From: Rhizobium altiplani
GTDB lineage: Bacteria > Pseudomonadota > Alphaproteobacteria > Rhizobiales > Rhizobiaceae
Reading direction: 5' to 3'
Assembly (NCBI RefSeq): GCF_001542405.1
Contig: NZ_LNCD01000085.1
Location: forward strand, 1-64,000
Length of the DNA stretch: 64,000 nt
How positions within the stretch are numbered: position 1 is the first letter of the stretch; every line of letters begins with the position of its first letter. The translations under genes and the position numbers were made by a program. This document shows positions 52,632-60,733 of this stretch, piece after piece. Under the pieces are notes generated by a model, which saw nothing but the letters and a program-made list of their open reading frames with translations, did not search any database and was not told the origin of the DNA.

Positions 52632-53681
52632 TTGAACGGACAAGAATTGGTTTCTTCACCGCGCCACCCACGCATTGCGAGCGACGCCAATCACTTTATT
52701 CTGACGTTCGAGAACAATCGGTTCGCCAGTGAGTTGTTCGGTCAGTTTGACCAGAACCTCAAGCTGCTTGAAGAGCGTCTCCACATCGACGCTCGAGCGC
52801 GCGGCAATTCCGTCGTTATCTCGGGAGACATTGTCGCCACCAACCAGGCGCGGCGTACACTCGATTACCTCTATGAGAAACTCCAGAAAGGCGGCAGCGT
52901 GGAGCGATCCGACGTTGAAGGCGCGATCCGCATGGCGGTCGCCGCAGACGATCAACTGAGCCTGCCGACGATGGAGCGCAAAGCCAAGCTCACCATGGCG
53001 CAGATTTCGACCCGCAAGAAGACTATCGTCGCGCGAACGCCGACCCAGGACGCCTACGTGCGCGCTCTGGAACGGGCCGAACTGGTTTTCGGCGTCGGTC
53101 CGGCGGGTACCGGCAAGACCTATCTCGCCGTCGCTCATGCGGCCCAGCTCCTCGAACGGGGTCTTGTCGAGAAGATCATTCTTTCCCGCCCGGCCGTGGA
53201 AGCCGGCGAGCGGCTCGGCTTCCTGCCCGGCGACATGAAGGAAAAGGTCGATCCCTATCTCCGCCCGCTCTATGACGCGCTCTACGACATGATGCCCGCC
53301 GACAAGGTCGATCGGGCAATCACGGCCGGTGTTATCGAAATCGCTCCGCTCGCCTTCATGCGCGGTCGGACGCTCGCAAACGCCGCCGTCATTCTCGACG
53401 AAGCGCAGAACACGACCTCGATGCAGATGAAGATGTTCCTGACGCGTCTTGGCGAGAATTCCCGCATGATCGTCACCGGCGACCCGAGCCAAATCGACCT
53501 GCCGCGTGGTGTCAAATCCGGACTGGTGGAGGCCCTTCAACTGCTGAATGGCGTCGAAGGCATTTCGATCGTCCGCTTCCGGGATACGGATGTCGTACGT
53601 CATCCGCTAGTCGGCCGCATCGTCAAGGCCTACGACTCGACCTATATCGCGGAAGCAGAGGAAGCCAGCCGGCAGGATTGA
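52632..53681 (+). CDS. PhoH-family P-loop ATPase (YbeZ-like)
   Basis: 349 residues from a TTG start (52632) with AGGAGC upstream. An N-terminal KH-like region (about 20-90) precedes the ATPase core: Walker A FGVGPAGTGKTYLAVA, ILSRPAVEAGERLGFLPGDM and Walker B AAVILDEAQNTTSMQMKMFL. The partner ybeY starts with a one-base TGATG overlap, and YbeZ-YbeY act together in rRNA processing. The family name is historical; direct phosphate control is not implied, and I saw no Pho box here. Confidence 0.93.
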   Translation: MNGQELVSSPRHPRIASDANHFILTFENNRFASELFGQFDQNLKLLEERLHIDARARGNSVVISGDIVATNQARRTLDYLYEKLQKGGSVERSDVEGAIRMAVAADDQLSLPTMERKAKLTMAQISTRKKTIVARTPTQDAYVRALERAELVFGVGPAGTGKTYLAVAHAAQLLERGLVEKIILSRPAVEAGERLGFLPGDMKEKVDPYLRPLYDALYDMMPADKVDRAITAGVIEIAPLAFMRGRTLANAAVILDEAQNTTSMQMKMFLTRLGENSRMIVTGDPSQIDLPRGVKSGLVEALQLLNGVEGISIVRFRDTDVVRHPLVGRIVKAYDSTYIAEAEEASRQD

Positions 53682-54196
53682 TGGCCGAACTCGACATTCA
53701 GATCAGCATCGAAGAGGGCGACTGGCCCTCCGAGGATGCGTTGCATGCATTGGCGGATCGGGTGCTGGAAACAGCCGCCACCTATCTGCGTGAAACGGTC
53801 AAGCAGCCCTTTCCGAAGATGGTGCCCGAGGTTTCGCTTGTTTTCACGGATGATGCCTCGATCCAGGACATCAATGCCGAGTGGCGCGGCAAGGACAAGC
53901 CGACCAATGTGCTTTCCTTTCCGGCCTTCCCGGTCAAGCCGGGCAACGTGCCGGGACCGATGTTGGGCGACATCATTATCGCAAGAGAGACCGTTGAGCG
54001 GGAGGCAGTCGAGCTCGAAAAGAGCTTTGACGACCACCTGACCCACTTGATGGTGCATGGTTTCTTGCATCTCTTCGGCTACGATCATAATAATGACGCT
54101 GAAGCCGAGATAATGGAGGGGCTCGAGACTCGCATTTTGGCGGTACTCGGCCTATCTGACCCATACGAGGGTCAAGACCTTAAAATGGAACCATGA
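53681..54196 (+). CDS. ybeY: endoribonuclease YbeY
   Basis: Zinc endoribonuclease for 16S rRNA 3'-end maturation and 70S quality control; in Sinorhizobium the orthologue also affects small-RNA regulation. 171 residues with the three-His zinc motif HLMVHGFLHLFGYDH. The ATG at 53681 shares a base with the phoH stop, and its own stop overlaps the corC start as ATGA. Confidence 0.96.
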   Translation: MAELDIQISIEEGDWPSEDALHALADRVLETAATYLRETVKQPFPKMVPEVSLVFTDDASIQDINAEWRGKDKPTNVLSFPAFPVKPGNVPGPMLGDIIIARETVEREAVELEKSFDDHLTHLMVHGFLHLFGYDHNNDAEAEIMEGLETRILAVLGLSDPYEGQDLKMEP

Positions 54197-55344
54197 GCGA
54201 CTTTACGACGAGACCGGCCGCGGAGGCCAAGGACGCCGACCAATCCTCCTCTTCTGACGAGGGTGGCAGTAGTAGTAGGCAGTCTGGACGACCCCAATCC
54301 TTCTGGACGCGCGCCGCGCGTATCTTGAGACCACAGCAGGGCTCGCGCCTTCGCGAGGACATCGCCGATGCGCTGCTGACCGACGCTGCCGACGGTGACG
54401 TCTTTTCGCCCGATGAACGGGCAATGCTGCACAACATCCTTCGCTTCCAGGAAGTGCGCGTTGCTGACGTGATGGTGCCGCGGGCCGATATCGAAGCCGT
54501 CGATCAGAACATCACGATCGGCGAACTGATGATCTTGTTCGAGGAATCTGGCCGTTCGCGCATGCCTGTTTATGCGGATACGCTCGATGATCCGCGCGGC
54601 ATGGTGCATATCCGCGATCTCCTGTCTTACGTCGCCAAGCAGGCGCGCAACAAGCGCCGGGGCAGCACCAAGACAGTCAAGTCGACAGAGGCACTGGTCG
54701 AGGTTTCACCCGAACACTTGCAGAAGCCTACACGCGCTGCGAAGCCGAATTTCGACCTCAGCCGCGTCGACCTACAGAAGACGCTGTCGGAGGCCGGGAT
54801 CATCCGCAAGATCCTGTTCGTTCCGCCGTCGATGCTTGCGTCGGACCTCCTTCGCCGCATGCAGGTCAACCGCACTCAGATGGCGCTGGTCATCGACGAA
54901 TACGGCGGCACCGATGGATTGGCCTCGCACGAGGACATCGTTGAGATGGTCGTCGGTGACATCGATGACGAGCACGACGACGATGAAGTCATGTTCAAGC
55001 GCGTCTCCGAAGACGTCTTCGTCGCGGATGCCCGTGTCGAACTGGAGGAGATCGCCGAGGCGATCGGGCCGGACTTCGACATCACCGAACAGGTCGACGA
55101 AGTCGACACGCTGGGCGGCCTGATCTTCTCCGAGCTCGGGCGTATTCCGGTGCGTGGCGAGGTCGTGCAGGCTCTGCCCGGTTTCGAGTTCCATATCCTC
55201 GACGCCGATCCGCGCCGGATCAAGCGCGTGAGGATCACCCGCAAGCGTCAGGCCATCCGTCGCCGCGTCAAGATCGACGGCGACAGCACGCCCGGTTCGG
55301 ATCACGGCGAGGAGAGGCAAACCGACGCCTCCACGTCGACCTGA
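54193..55344 (+). CDS. CBS-domain hemolysin-like protein (CorC family)
   Basis: 383 residues with no membrane domain, so of the CorC rather than the TlyC/DUF21 type. An N-terminal Ser/Gly-rich tail (about 1-45) precedes a CBS pair (about 85-265; VRVADVMVPRADIEAVD; SRMPVYADTLDDPRGMVHIR; MALVIDEYGGTDGLA) and the CorC_HlyC C-terminal domain (EIAEAIGPDFDITEQVDEVD; GELVQAL-like VRGEVVQALPGFEFHILDAD). In E. coli CorC affects Mg/Co efflux, and in many genomes it follows ybeY, as here. A Lys/Arg-rich stretch (ARNKRRGSTKTVKSTEAL) interrupts the CBS region. Confidence 0.88.
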   Translation: MSDFTTRPAAEAKDADQSSSSDEGGSSSRQSGRPQSFWTRAARILRPQQGSRLREDIADALLTDAADGDVFSPDERAMLHNILRFQEVRVADVMVPRADIEAVDQNITIGELMILFEESGRSRMPVYADTLDDPRGMVHIRDLLSYVAKQARNKRRGSTKTVKSTEALVEVSPEHLQKPTRAAKPNFDLSRVDLQKTLSEAGIIRKILFVPPSMLASDLLRRMQVNRTQMALVIDEYGGTDGLASHEDIVEMVVGDIDDEHDDDEVMFKRVSEDVFVADARVELEEIAEAIGPDFDITEQVDEVDTLGGLIFSELGRIPVRGEVVQALPGFEFHILDADPRRIKRVRITRKRQAIRRRVKIDGDSTPGSDHGEERQTDASTST

Positions 55345-55420
55345 TGCCGCAACGCACGACAAACGGCGGCTTTTTTGAAAGACTGCGAGCGGGTTGATTC
55401 GCAGCTTGATGGGAGTGCGC

Positions 55421-57022
55421 ATGGAGCGGCTTGCGGACAGGGTTATCCTTGCCTGGGGGTTCAAGAGGGTTGCGTTGGCGGTCCTTGCTGGCGCCGTCGG
55501 CGTTCTGGCCCTGCCTCCATTTGGCTTCTTTGCCGCAATGTTCGTGTCGTTCACGCTGCTCGTCTGGCTGATCGACGGCTCAGCTGCCGCTCCGGAAAGC
55601 GGGCTCATTGGGCGACTGTGGCCATCTTTTACCGTCGGTTGGCTCTTCGGCTTCGGCTATTTCGTCGCGGGTCTCTGGTGGCTTGGCCACGCCTTGATGA
55701 TCGACGCGGAGGCCTTCGCTTGGGCGCTGCCGCTGGCGATCCTCGGGCTGCCTGCCGTGCTCGCCATCTTCTACGGCATTGCTGCGGCGCTGGCGCGAAC
55801 CATGTGGTCCGATGGCATGGGGCGGATTGCGGCGCTTGCGGCGAGCTTCGGGTTGCTGGAGTGGCTGCGGAGCGTGCTTTTCACCGGCTTCCCCTGGAAC
55901 GCTATCGGCTACGGCATGACGCCCGTGCCGCTCATGATGCAATCGGCGCACGTCATCGGCATCATGGGCATCACGTCGCTCTCGGTCTTCATCTTCGCCG
56001 CGCCCGCACTCCTCGGCACCCGGCAGGGCGCAAAGCTCGGGCTCTCGCTGGCAGCCCTGCTCTTCGCCGCACATATCGGCTATGGCGCCTATATCCTCCA
56101 TGGCCCGCAACCCGCGCCTGCATCCGACTCCCCGAGCCCGGTCATTCGCCTGGTTCAGCCGATGATCGAGCAGACGGCGAAGATGGACAGCGACGCCGAC
56201 CGCGCTGCTATCTTCGAGAAGCACCTGAAGCTTTCCGTCGAGTCTCCGAAGGACGGCGGGCGGAAACCGGACATCATTGTCTGGCCGGAAACGTCCATTC
56301 CCTTCATCCTGACCGACAATCAGGATGCGCTCAGCCGGATTGCGGACACGCTCGACGACAATCAGATCCTGATTGCCGGCGCTGTCAGGGTGGAGGACAT
56401 GGGGCCTGGCAATCCGCCTCGCTACTACAATTCGATCTACGTCATCGACGGCCGTGGGCAGATTGCCGGCGCGGCCGACAAGGTGCATCTCGTGCCGTTC
56501 GGCGAATACGTGCCGTTCGAGAATATCCTCGACGATTTCGGCATCCAGAATGTGGTCGAGATGCCAGGCGGCTTCTCACCCGCCGCCACGCGCCAGCTTC
56601 TGAGTTTGCCCACGGGGATCAAGTTCTATCCCCTCGTCTGCTACGAGATCATTTTCCCCGACGAGATGACCGGCGACCTAGGCGCCGCCAATGCCATTCT
56701 CAATGTCACGAACGACGCGTGGTTCGGTGCAACACCCGGCCCCTACCAGCACTTTCAACAGGCTAGGTTGCGTGCCGTGGAGACCGGCTTGCCGCTGATT
56801 CGAAATGGCAATAGCGGAATTTCAGCCATCGTGAACGCCCGTGGCGAGGTCATTGCGGGTCTCGGCCTCAATGAAACTGGCTTTGTCGACGCAACCATTG
56901 AGCGTTTCGACGCCCAGCGCGATCCGGGTTACCCGCGCCAAACTTACTTCCGGTTGATCGAGATACTTCTGTTTGCAATTGCGCTGGTTTCGCGTTTTGG
57001 TTTAGTTTTCAAGCAGAATTGA
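55421..57022 (+). CDS. lnt: apolipoprotein N-acyltransferase
   Basis: Last step of lipoprotein maturation: N-acylation of the lipidated Cys at the periplasmic face. The ATG at 55421 (MERLADRVILAWG) is preferred because GGGAG lies just before it; the ATG at 55409 is possible. 533 residues with about seven N-terminal membrane helices, then a nitrilase-like periplasmic domain with the catalytic Glu (IVWPETSIPF), Lys (GAADKVHLVPFGEYVPFE) and Cys (FYPLVCYEIIFPD), and a C-terminal membrane helix. Works with lspA at 30.6 kb. Confidence 0.95.
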   Translation: MERLADRVILAWGFKRVALAVLAGAVGVLALPPFGFFAAMFVSFTLLVWLIDGSAAAPESGLIGRLWPSFTVGWLFGFGYFVAGLWWLGHALMIDAEAFAWALPLAILGLPAVLAIFYGIAAALARTMWSDGMGRIAALAASFGLLEWLRSVLFTGFPWNAIGYGMTPVPLMMQSAHVIGIMGITSLSVFIFAAPALLGTRQGAKLGLSLAALLFAAHIGYGAYILHGPQPAPASDSPSPVIRLVQPMIEQTAKMDSDADRAAIFEKHLKLSVESPKDGGRKPDIIVWPETSIPFILTDNQDALSRIADTLDDNQILIAGAVRVEDMGPGNPPRYYNSIYVIDGRGQIAGAADKVHLVPFGEYVPFENILDDFGIQNVVEMPGGFSPAATRQLLSLPTGIKFYPLVCYEIIFPDEMTGDLGAANAILNVTNDAWFGATPGPYQHFQQARLRAVETGLPLIRNGNSGISAIVNARGEVIAGLGLNETGFVDATIERFDAQRDPGYPRQTYFRLIEILLFAIALVSRFGLVFKQN

Positions 57023-57174
57023 CCGAAAACCCCTAAAATTGCATAGTGGTTCGGATCGGCGTTCTTAGCGTATGTTTCAAGGTGGTTAATCAAGACTTTG
57101 CAACGTGGCGTTTTGGGGATGGGTTTGGGCATGCCGGTTTGAACAAGGTTGAAAATTTTTGTTAGGGCAGGACC

Positions 57175-57594
57175 ATGATTGAGAACAAGAAGCGGCCGAA
57201 CCCCATCGACGTCCACGTTGGTAGTCGCATTCGCCTTCGGCGAACGATGCTCGGAATGAGTCAGGAAAAGCTCGGAGAGAGCCTCGGCATCACCTTTCAG
57301 CAGATCCAGAAATACGAAAAAGGCACCAACCGTGTCGGTGCCAGCCGCCTCCAGAATATTTCCAGCATTTTGAACGTTCCGGTTTCCTTCTTCTTCGAGG
57401 ACGCGCCGGGCGAACAATCCTCCGGCCTGTCCGGCATGGCGGAAGCCTCCAGCTCCAACTATGTGGTCGACTTTCTTTCGTCGTCCGAGGGGCTTCAACT
57501 CAACCGCGCCTTTGTAAAAATCACCGATCCCAAGGTTCGCCGCAAAGTCGTCGAGCTGGTGAAGGCACTCGCCGCCGAAGCCGACAGCGAATAA
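57175..57594 (+). CDS. XRE-family transcriptional regulator
   Basis: 139 residues. A Cro/CI-type helix-turn-helix occupies about 14-70 (GSRIRLRRTMLGMSQEKLGE; SLGITFQQIQKYEKGTNRVG), followed by VPVSFFFED and a helical tail without a recognised ligand domain (DPKVRRKVVELVKALAAEAD). Conserved ahead of metK in rhizobia and similar in size and motifs to the acid-induced PhrR regulator of Sinorhizobium. A link to methionine/SAM metabolism is suggested only by position. It is followed by a hairpin, so metK probably has its own promoter. Confidence 0.88.
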   Translation: MIENKKRPNPIDVHVGSRIRLRRTMLGMSQEKLGESLGITFQQIQKYEKGTNRVGASRLQNISSILNVPVSFFFEDAPGEQSSGLSGMAEASSSNYVVDFLSSSEGLQLNRAFVKITDPKVRRKVVELVKALAAEADSE

Positions 57595-57621
57595 ACGCCA
57601 TTCAAAATTCGGAGCAGAGAC

Positions 57622-57655
57622 AAAAGCGGTCGCAACGGCCGCTTTTGGCATTTTT
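57622..57655 (+). terminator. rho-independent-like terminator between XRE gene and metK
   Basis: AAAAGCGG (57622-57629) pairs with CCGCTTTT (57639-57646) over a nine-base loop; GGCATTTTT follows. It lies 28 bases after the XRE stop and 122 bases before metK. Confidence 0.65.
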
Positions 57656-57776
57656 GGGGCAAAATTTGCCACTTTGCAGCAGATATAAAGATATATTTAT
57701 GTCCTTCTACGCTTGTTTTTCTGATGCGAACTGAGTACCTACTAGGCAGCTTTTGTTCTTTGAGGGGAATCCCGGA

Positions 57777-59030
57777 ATGCGCGCGAATTACCTTTTCACC
57801 AGCGAGTCAGTTGCCGAAGGTCACCCGGACAAGGTGTGTGACCGGATCTCCGACGAGATCGTGGATCTGGTCTACCGCGAAGCCGCCAAGACCGGCGTCA
57901 ACCCCTGGGGCGTGCGCATTGCCTGCGAGACCCTGGCAACCACCAACCGCGTCGTGATCGCCGGTGAAGTGCGCCTGCCGCCGAGCCTGATGAAGAAGGA
58001 CAAGAACGGCAACGACGTCATCAACCCTTCGAAGTTCAAGGCCGCTGCCCGCCGCGCCATCAAGGACATCGGCTATGAGCAGGACGGGTTCCACTGGAAG
58101 ACGGCGAAGATCGACGTGCTCCTGCACTCGCAGTCCGCCGACATCGCCCAGGGCGTCGATAGTGCCGCCGACCAGCAGGGTGACGAAGGTGCCGGCGACC
58201 AGGGCATCATGTTCGGCTACGCCTGCAAGGAAACGCCTGACCTCATGCCGGCGCCGATCTATTACTCCCATAAGATCCTGCAGCTGCTCGCGACTGCCCG
58301 CAAGAAGGGCGACGGCGAAGTTGCAAAGCTCGGCCCGGACGCCAAAAGCCAGGTGACGGTGCGCTACGTGAACGGCAAGCCTGCCGAGGTCACGTCGATC
58401 GTTCTCTCCACCCAGCATCTCGACGAAAGCTGGGATTCGAAGAAGGTTCGCGCGGTGGTCGAGCCCTATATCCGCGAAGCCCTCGGCGATCTGCCGATCG
58501 CCGGCGATTGCAACTGGTACATCAATCCGACCGGCAAGTTCGTCATCGGCGGTCCTGACGGCGACGCCGGCCTCACCGGCCGCAAGATCATCGTCGACAC
58601 CTACGGCGGCGCTGCTCCGCACGGTGGCGGTGCGTTCTCCGGCAAGGACACGACCAAGGTTGACCGCTCGGCTGCCTATGCTGCCCGCTACCTCGCGAAG
58701 AACGTCGTTGCCGCAGGTCTTTCCGACCGCTGCACGATCCAGCTCTCCTACGCTATCGGCGTCGCACAGCCGCTGTCGATCTATGTCGACCTGCACGGCA
58801 CCGGCAAGGGCGTGACGGAAGACCAGATCGAAGCCGCTATCCGCAAGAACATGGACCTGTCGCCAACAGGTATTCGCCGTCACCTCGACCTCAACAAGCC
58901 GATCTATGCCAAGACTTCGGCCTATGGTCATTTCGGTCGCAAAGCTGGCCGCGACGGCTCGTTCTCCTGGGAGCGCACCGACCTCGTCAAGGCGCTCAAG
59001 GACGCCGTCAAGGTCAAGGAAGCAGCATGA
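57777..59030 (+). CDS. metK: S-adenosylmethionine synthetase
   Basis: Makes S-adenosylmethionine from methionine and ATP, the methyl donor for the many methyltransferases in this window (trmB, RNA methyltransferases, miaB). The start is the ATG at 57777 with GAGGGGA at 57762-57768. 417 residues, longer than the E. coli enzyme by insertions typical of alphaproteobacteria. Motifs: SESVAEGHPDKVCDRISDEI, GAGDQGIMFGYA (ATP-binding) and GGGAFSGKDTTKVDRSAAY (P-loop-like). I looked for a SAM riboswitch in the 122-base leader and found none recognisable. trmB overlaps by ATGA. Confidence 0.97.
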   Translation: MRANYLFTSESVAEGHPDKVCDRISDEIVDLVYREAAKTGVNPWGVRIACETLATTNRVVIAGEVRLPPSLMKKDKNGNDVINPSKFKAAARRAIKDIGYEQDGFHWKTAKIDVLLHSQSADIAQGVDSAADQQGDEGAGDQGIMFGYACKETPDLMPAPIYYSHKILQLLATARKKGDGEVAKLGPDAKSQVTVRYVNGKPAEVTSIVLSTQHLDESWDSKKVRAVVEPYIREALGDLPIAGDCNWYINPTGKFVIGGPDGDAGLTGRKIIVDTYGGAAPHGGGAFSGKDTTKVDRSAAYAARYLAKNVVAAGLSDRCTIQLSYAIGVAQPLSIYVDLHGTGKGVTEDQIEAAIRKNMDLSPTGIRRHLDLNKPIYAKTSAYGHFGRKAGRDGSFSWERTDLVKALKDAVKVKEAA

Positions 59031-59728
59031 CCGACATGGAGCGTCGCGGCCGCGCGACCGAAGCCTTCTTCGGTCGCCGCAAGGGAAAGGCTCTGCGCGA
59101 ACATCAGGCAGAGCGACTGAACACCCTGCTTCCGGCGTTCCTCATCGATCTTTCAGCGGCTCCGCCCGAGCCGCTGAAGACCCTCTTTCCGGTGCCGACC
59201 GAAAGGCTGCGCCTGGAAATCGGTTTCGGCGGCGGCGAGCATCTGATCCATCGCGCCGTGGAAATGCCCTCGACCGGCTTTATCGGGGTCGAGCCTTTCA
59301 TCAATTCCATGCAGAAGCTGCTGACGAGCGTCGACAAGGCAGGCGCCAAGAACGTTCGTGTCTACAACGATGATGCGACGCAATTGCTGGATTGGTTGCC
59401 GGACGCCTCGATCGACCAGATCGACCTGCTTTACCCGGATCCGTGGCCAAAGCGGAAGCACTGGAAGCGCCGCTTCGTGTCGAAGACGAACCTCGACCGA
59501 TTCCACCGCGTGCTGAAGCCGGGCGGGCTTTTCTGCTTTGCGTCCGATATCGATACCTACGTCAACTGGACGCTGCTCAAATGCCGCGACCATGGCGGCT
59601 TCGAATGGCTAGCACAGAATGCGGCAGACTGGCTGACGCCCTACGAGGGCTGGCCGAGCACACGCTACGAGGCCAAGGCACGGCGTGAAGGCAGATCTTC
59701 CGCCTATCTCACATTCAAGCGCGTCTGA
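59027..59728 (+). CDS. trmB: tRNA (guanine-N7-)-methyltransferase
   Basis: Methylates G46 of tRNA variable loops. 233 residues. The Rossmann SAM site is LRLEIGFGGGEHLIHRAVEM and GFIGVEPFINSMQKLL; the catalytic region is IDQIDLLYPDPWPKRKHWKR with SKTNLDRFHRVLKPGG. The family marker PDPWPKxxHxxRR is intact. Its start overlaps the metK stop, so SAM synthesis and use are translationally coupled. Confidence 0.96.
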   Translation: MTDMERRGRATEAFFGRRKGKALREHQAERLNTLLPAFLIDLSAAPPEPLKTLFPVPTERLRLEIGFGGGEHLIHRAVEMPSTGFIGVEPFINSMQKLLTSVDKAGAKNVRVYNDDATQLLDWLPDASIDQIDLLYPDPWPKRKHWKRRFVSKTNLDRFHRVLKPGGLFCFASDIDTYVNWTLLKCRDHGGFEWLAQNAADWLTPYEGWPSTRYEAKARREGRSSAYLTFKRV

Positions 59729-59734
59729 GCCTGC

Positions 59735-59992
59735 CTAGTGCAGGCTCACCGTTTTCAGCTCATCCTCAGCGGCCTTGAAGAAGGTGCTGGAGCGATTATC
59801 CGTCAAAAGGATCGGCGTGCCATCGGCGCCGAATAGCGCCCAGAGGTCAACGCTCGGATCGATGTCTGGCGCTTCCGGGAAGCACTTGGCAACTTCTTCG
59901 TTGCGCATCTTGCGGATATAGGCGACCTCGCCGTTGCCGATGCCGGCAAGTTCGGTTTTGGTCAGGTGCGAATTGGCTTCTTTCATCAACAT
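59735..59992 (-). CDS. DUF1150-family small protein
   Basis: 85 residues from the ATG at 59992, six bases after a perfect GGAGGT; the frame extends to 60019 but that region holds the ribosome-binding site. The conserved part is AYIRKMRNEEVAKCFPEAPD and WALFGADGTPILLTDNRSST. DUF1150 proteins are found almost only in alphaproteobacteria, beside hsp20 genes, as here. A role as co-factor or regulator of the small heat-shock protein is inferred from this association; no biochemical function is known to me. Likely on the hsp20 transcript (49-base gap). Confidence 0.85.
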   Translation of the reverse strand: MLMKEANSHLTKTELAGIGNGEVAYIRKMRNEEVAKCFPEAPDIDPSVDLWALFGADGTPILLTDNRSSTFFKAAEDELKTVSLH

Positions 59993-60041
59993 TCCTGTAC
60001 CTCCAAGAGAAGGGACCAACGGCTCAACATGCGCCGTTGTC

Positions 60042-60473
60042 CTACTGTGAGACCGAAATGTTAATTTTCTTCACCATGCGGCTCGGTTCGGGGCGGATGA
60101 GATCCACCGACAGCAACCCATTCTTGAGGCAAGCGCCCAAAACCTGCATGCCGTCGGCCAGAACAAAGGTCCGCTGGAACTGACGCGCGGCGATGCCGCG
60201 ATAGAGATAATCGCGCTCTCCCTGCTCTGCCTGACGGCCGCGGATCGACAGCTGATTTTCCTCGACGGAGACATCGAGGTCGTCCTCAGCGAATCCCGCG
60301 ACGGCAAGGGTTATGCGCAGCCTTTCCGGATCGCCGGAAGCGCGGTCAGGAGCAACGCGCTCGATATTGTAGGGCGGATAGCCATCACTCGCCTTGGAAA
60401 GGCGCTCCAGCGTCTTCTCCATGGCGTCAAAGCCCAAAAGCAGCGGGCTCGCGAAAGGCGTCATGCGGCTCAT
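60042..60473 (-). CDS. small heat-shock protein Hsp20 (IbpA type)
   Basis: ATP-independent holdase chaperone. 143 residues with an alpha-crystallin domain: DGYPPYNIERVAPDRASGDP, RITLAVAGFAEDDLDVSVEE, NQLSIRGRQAEQGERDYLYR and GIAARQFQRTFVLADGMQV, ending GLLSVDLIRPEP. The C-terminal IxI tail motif may be INISV. This is the class A rhizobial form. Translation is probably controlled by a ROSE-like thermometer that covers its Shine-Dalgarno sequence, and transcription by a heat-shock sigma factor (see the two upstream features). Confidence 0.95.
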   Translation of the reverse strand: MSRMTPFASPLLLGFDAMEKTLERLSKASDGYPPYNIERVAPDRASGDPERLRITLAVAGFAEDDLDVSVEENQLSIRGRQAEQGERDYLYRGIAARQFQRTFVLADGMQVLGACLKNGLLSVDLIRPEPSRMVKKINISVSQ

Positions 60474-60530
60474 CTTTCAAGTCCTTGATTCAAGCGACCT
60501 TGCCGGACCTGAAATGCAGCATCCGACTGC
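60474..60530 (-). promoter_or_regulatory. ROSE-like RNA thermometer in the hsp20 leader
   Basis: In the minus-strand leader the Shine-Dalgarno sequence AAGGAC (complement of 60481-60486) can pair with GUCGCUU (complement of 60492-60498), leaving one G unpaired. This matches the ROSE signature, a UYGCU segment opposite the SD with a bulged G. A second hairpin (GCAG/CTGC) lies upstream. ROSE elements block translation at low temperature and are typical of rhizobial small heat-shock genes. Confidence 0.65.
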
Positions 60531-60533
60531 CGA

Positions 60534-60564
60534 CTATATGGGAATTGCCGAGCCCGGGCGCAAG
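60534..60564 (-). promoter_or_regulatory. sigma-32 (RpoH)-like promoter for hsp20
   Basis: On the minus strand CTTGCG (60564-60559) is followed after 16 bases by CCCATATAG (60542-60534), close to the alphaproteobacterial RpoH consensus (CTTGAA and CCTATAT-like). The predicted start gives a leader of about 55 bases that contains the ROSE-like element. Confidence 0.55.
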
Positions 60565-60733
60565 GCGGACGTCCATGCTCGCTCCCCGGAAGCCAGCAAG
60601 GGTCCGACCTTGACAAAGCAGGCGCCGCCTCGCATCAAATCCTGCCCGCGCCGGCTGTGCCGATTTGCGACGGGAATATAAACAAACGGTGCATGCCACG
60701 AAGACGCGCACCACGAGGATGGGAACGATCGGA

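Noticed and set aside
52632..53681. Phosphate-starvation gene on account of the PhoH name
   Set aside because: The gene sits in the ybeZ-ybeY-corC-lnt RNA/envelope run and has no Pho box nearby; the name is historical.
57647..57776. Possible SAM riboswitch ahead of metK
   Set aside because: The leader is AT-rich with short repeats (agatata-type) but shows no SAM-I, SAM-II or SAM/SAH pairing pattern I can recognise; it looks like a promoter region.
57807..58931. A 374-codon minus-strand open frame over metK
   Set aside because: metK is certain on the plus strand; the antisense frame arises from strong third-position GC bias.
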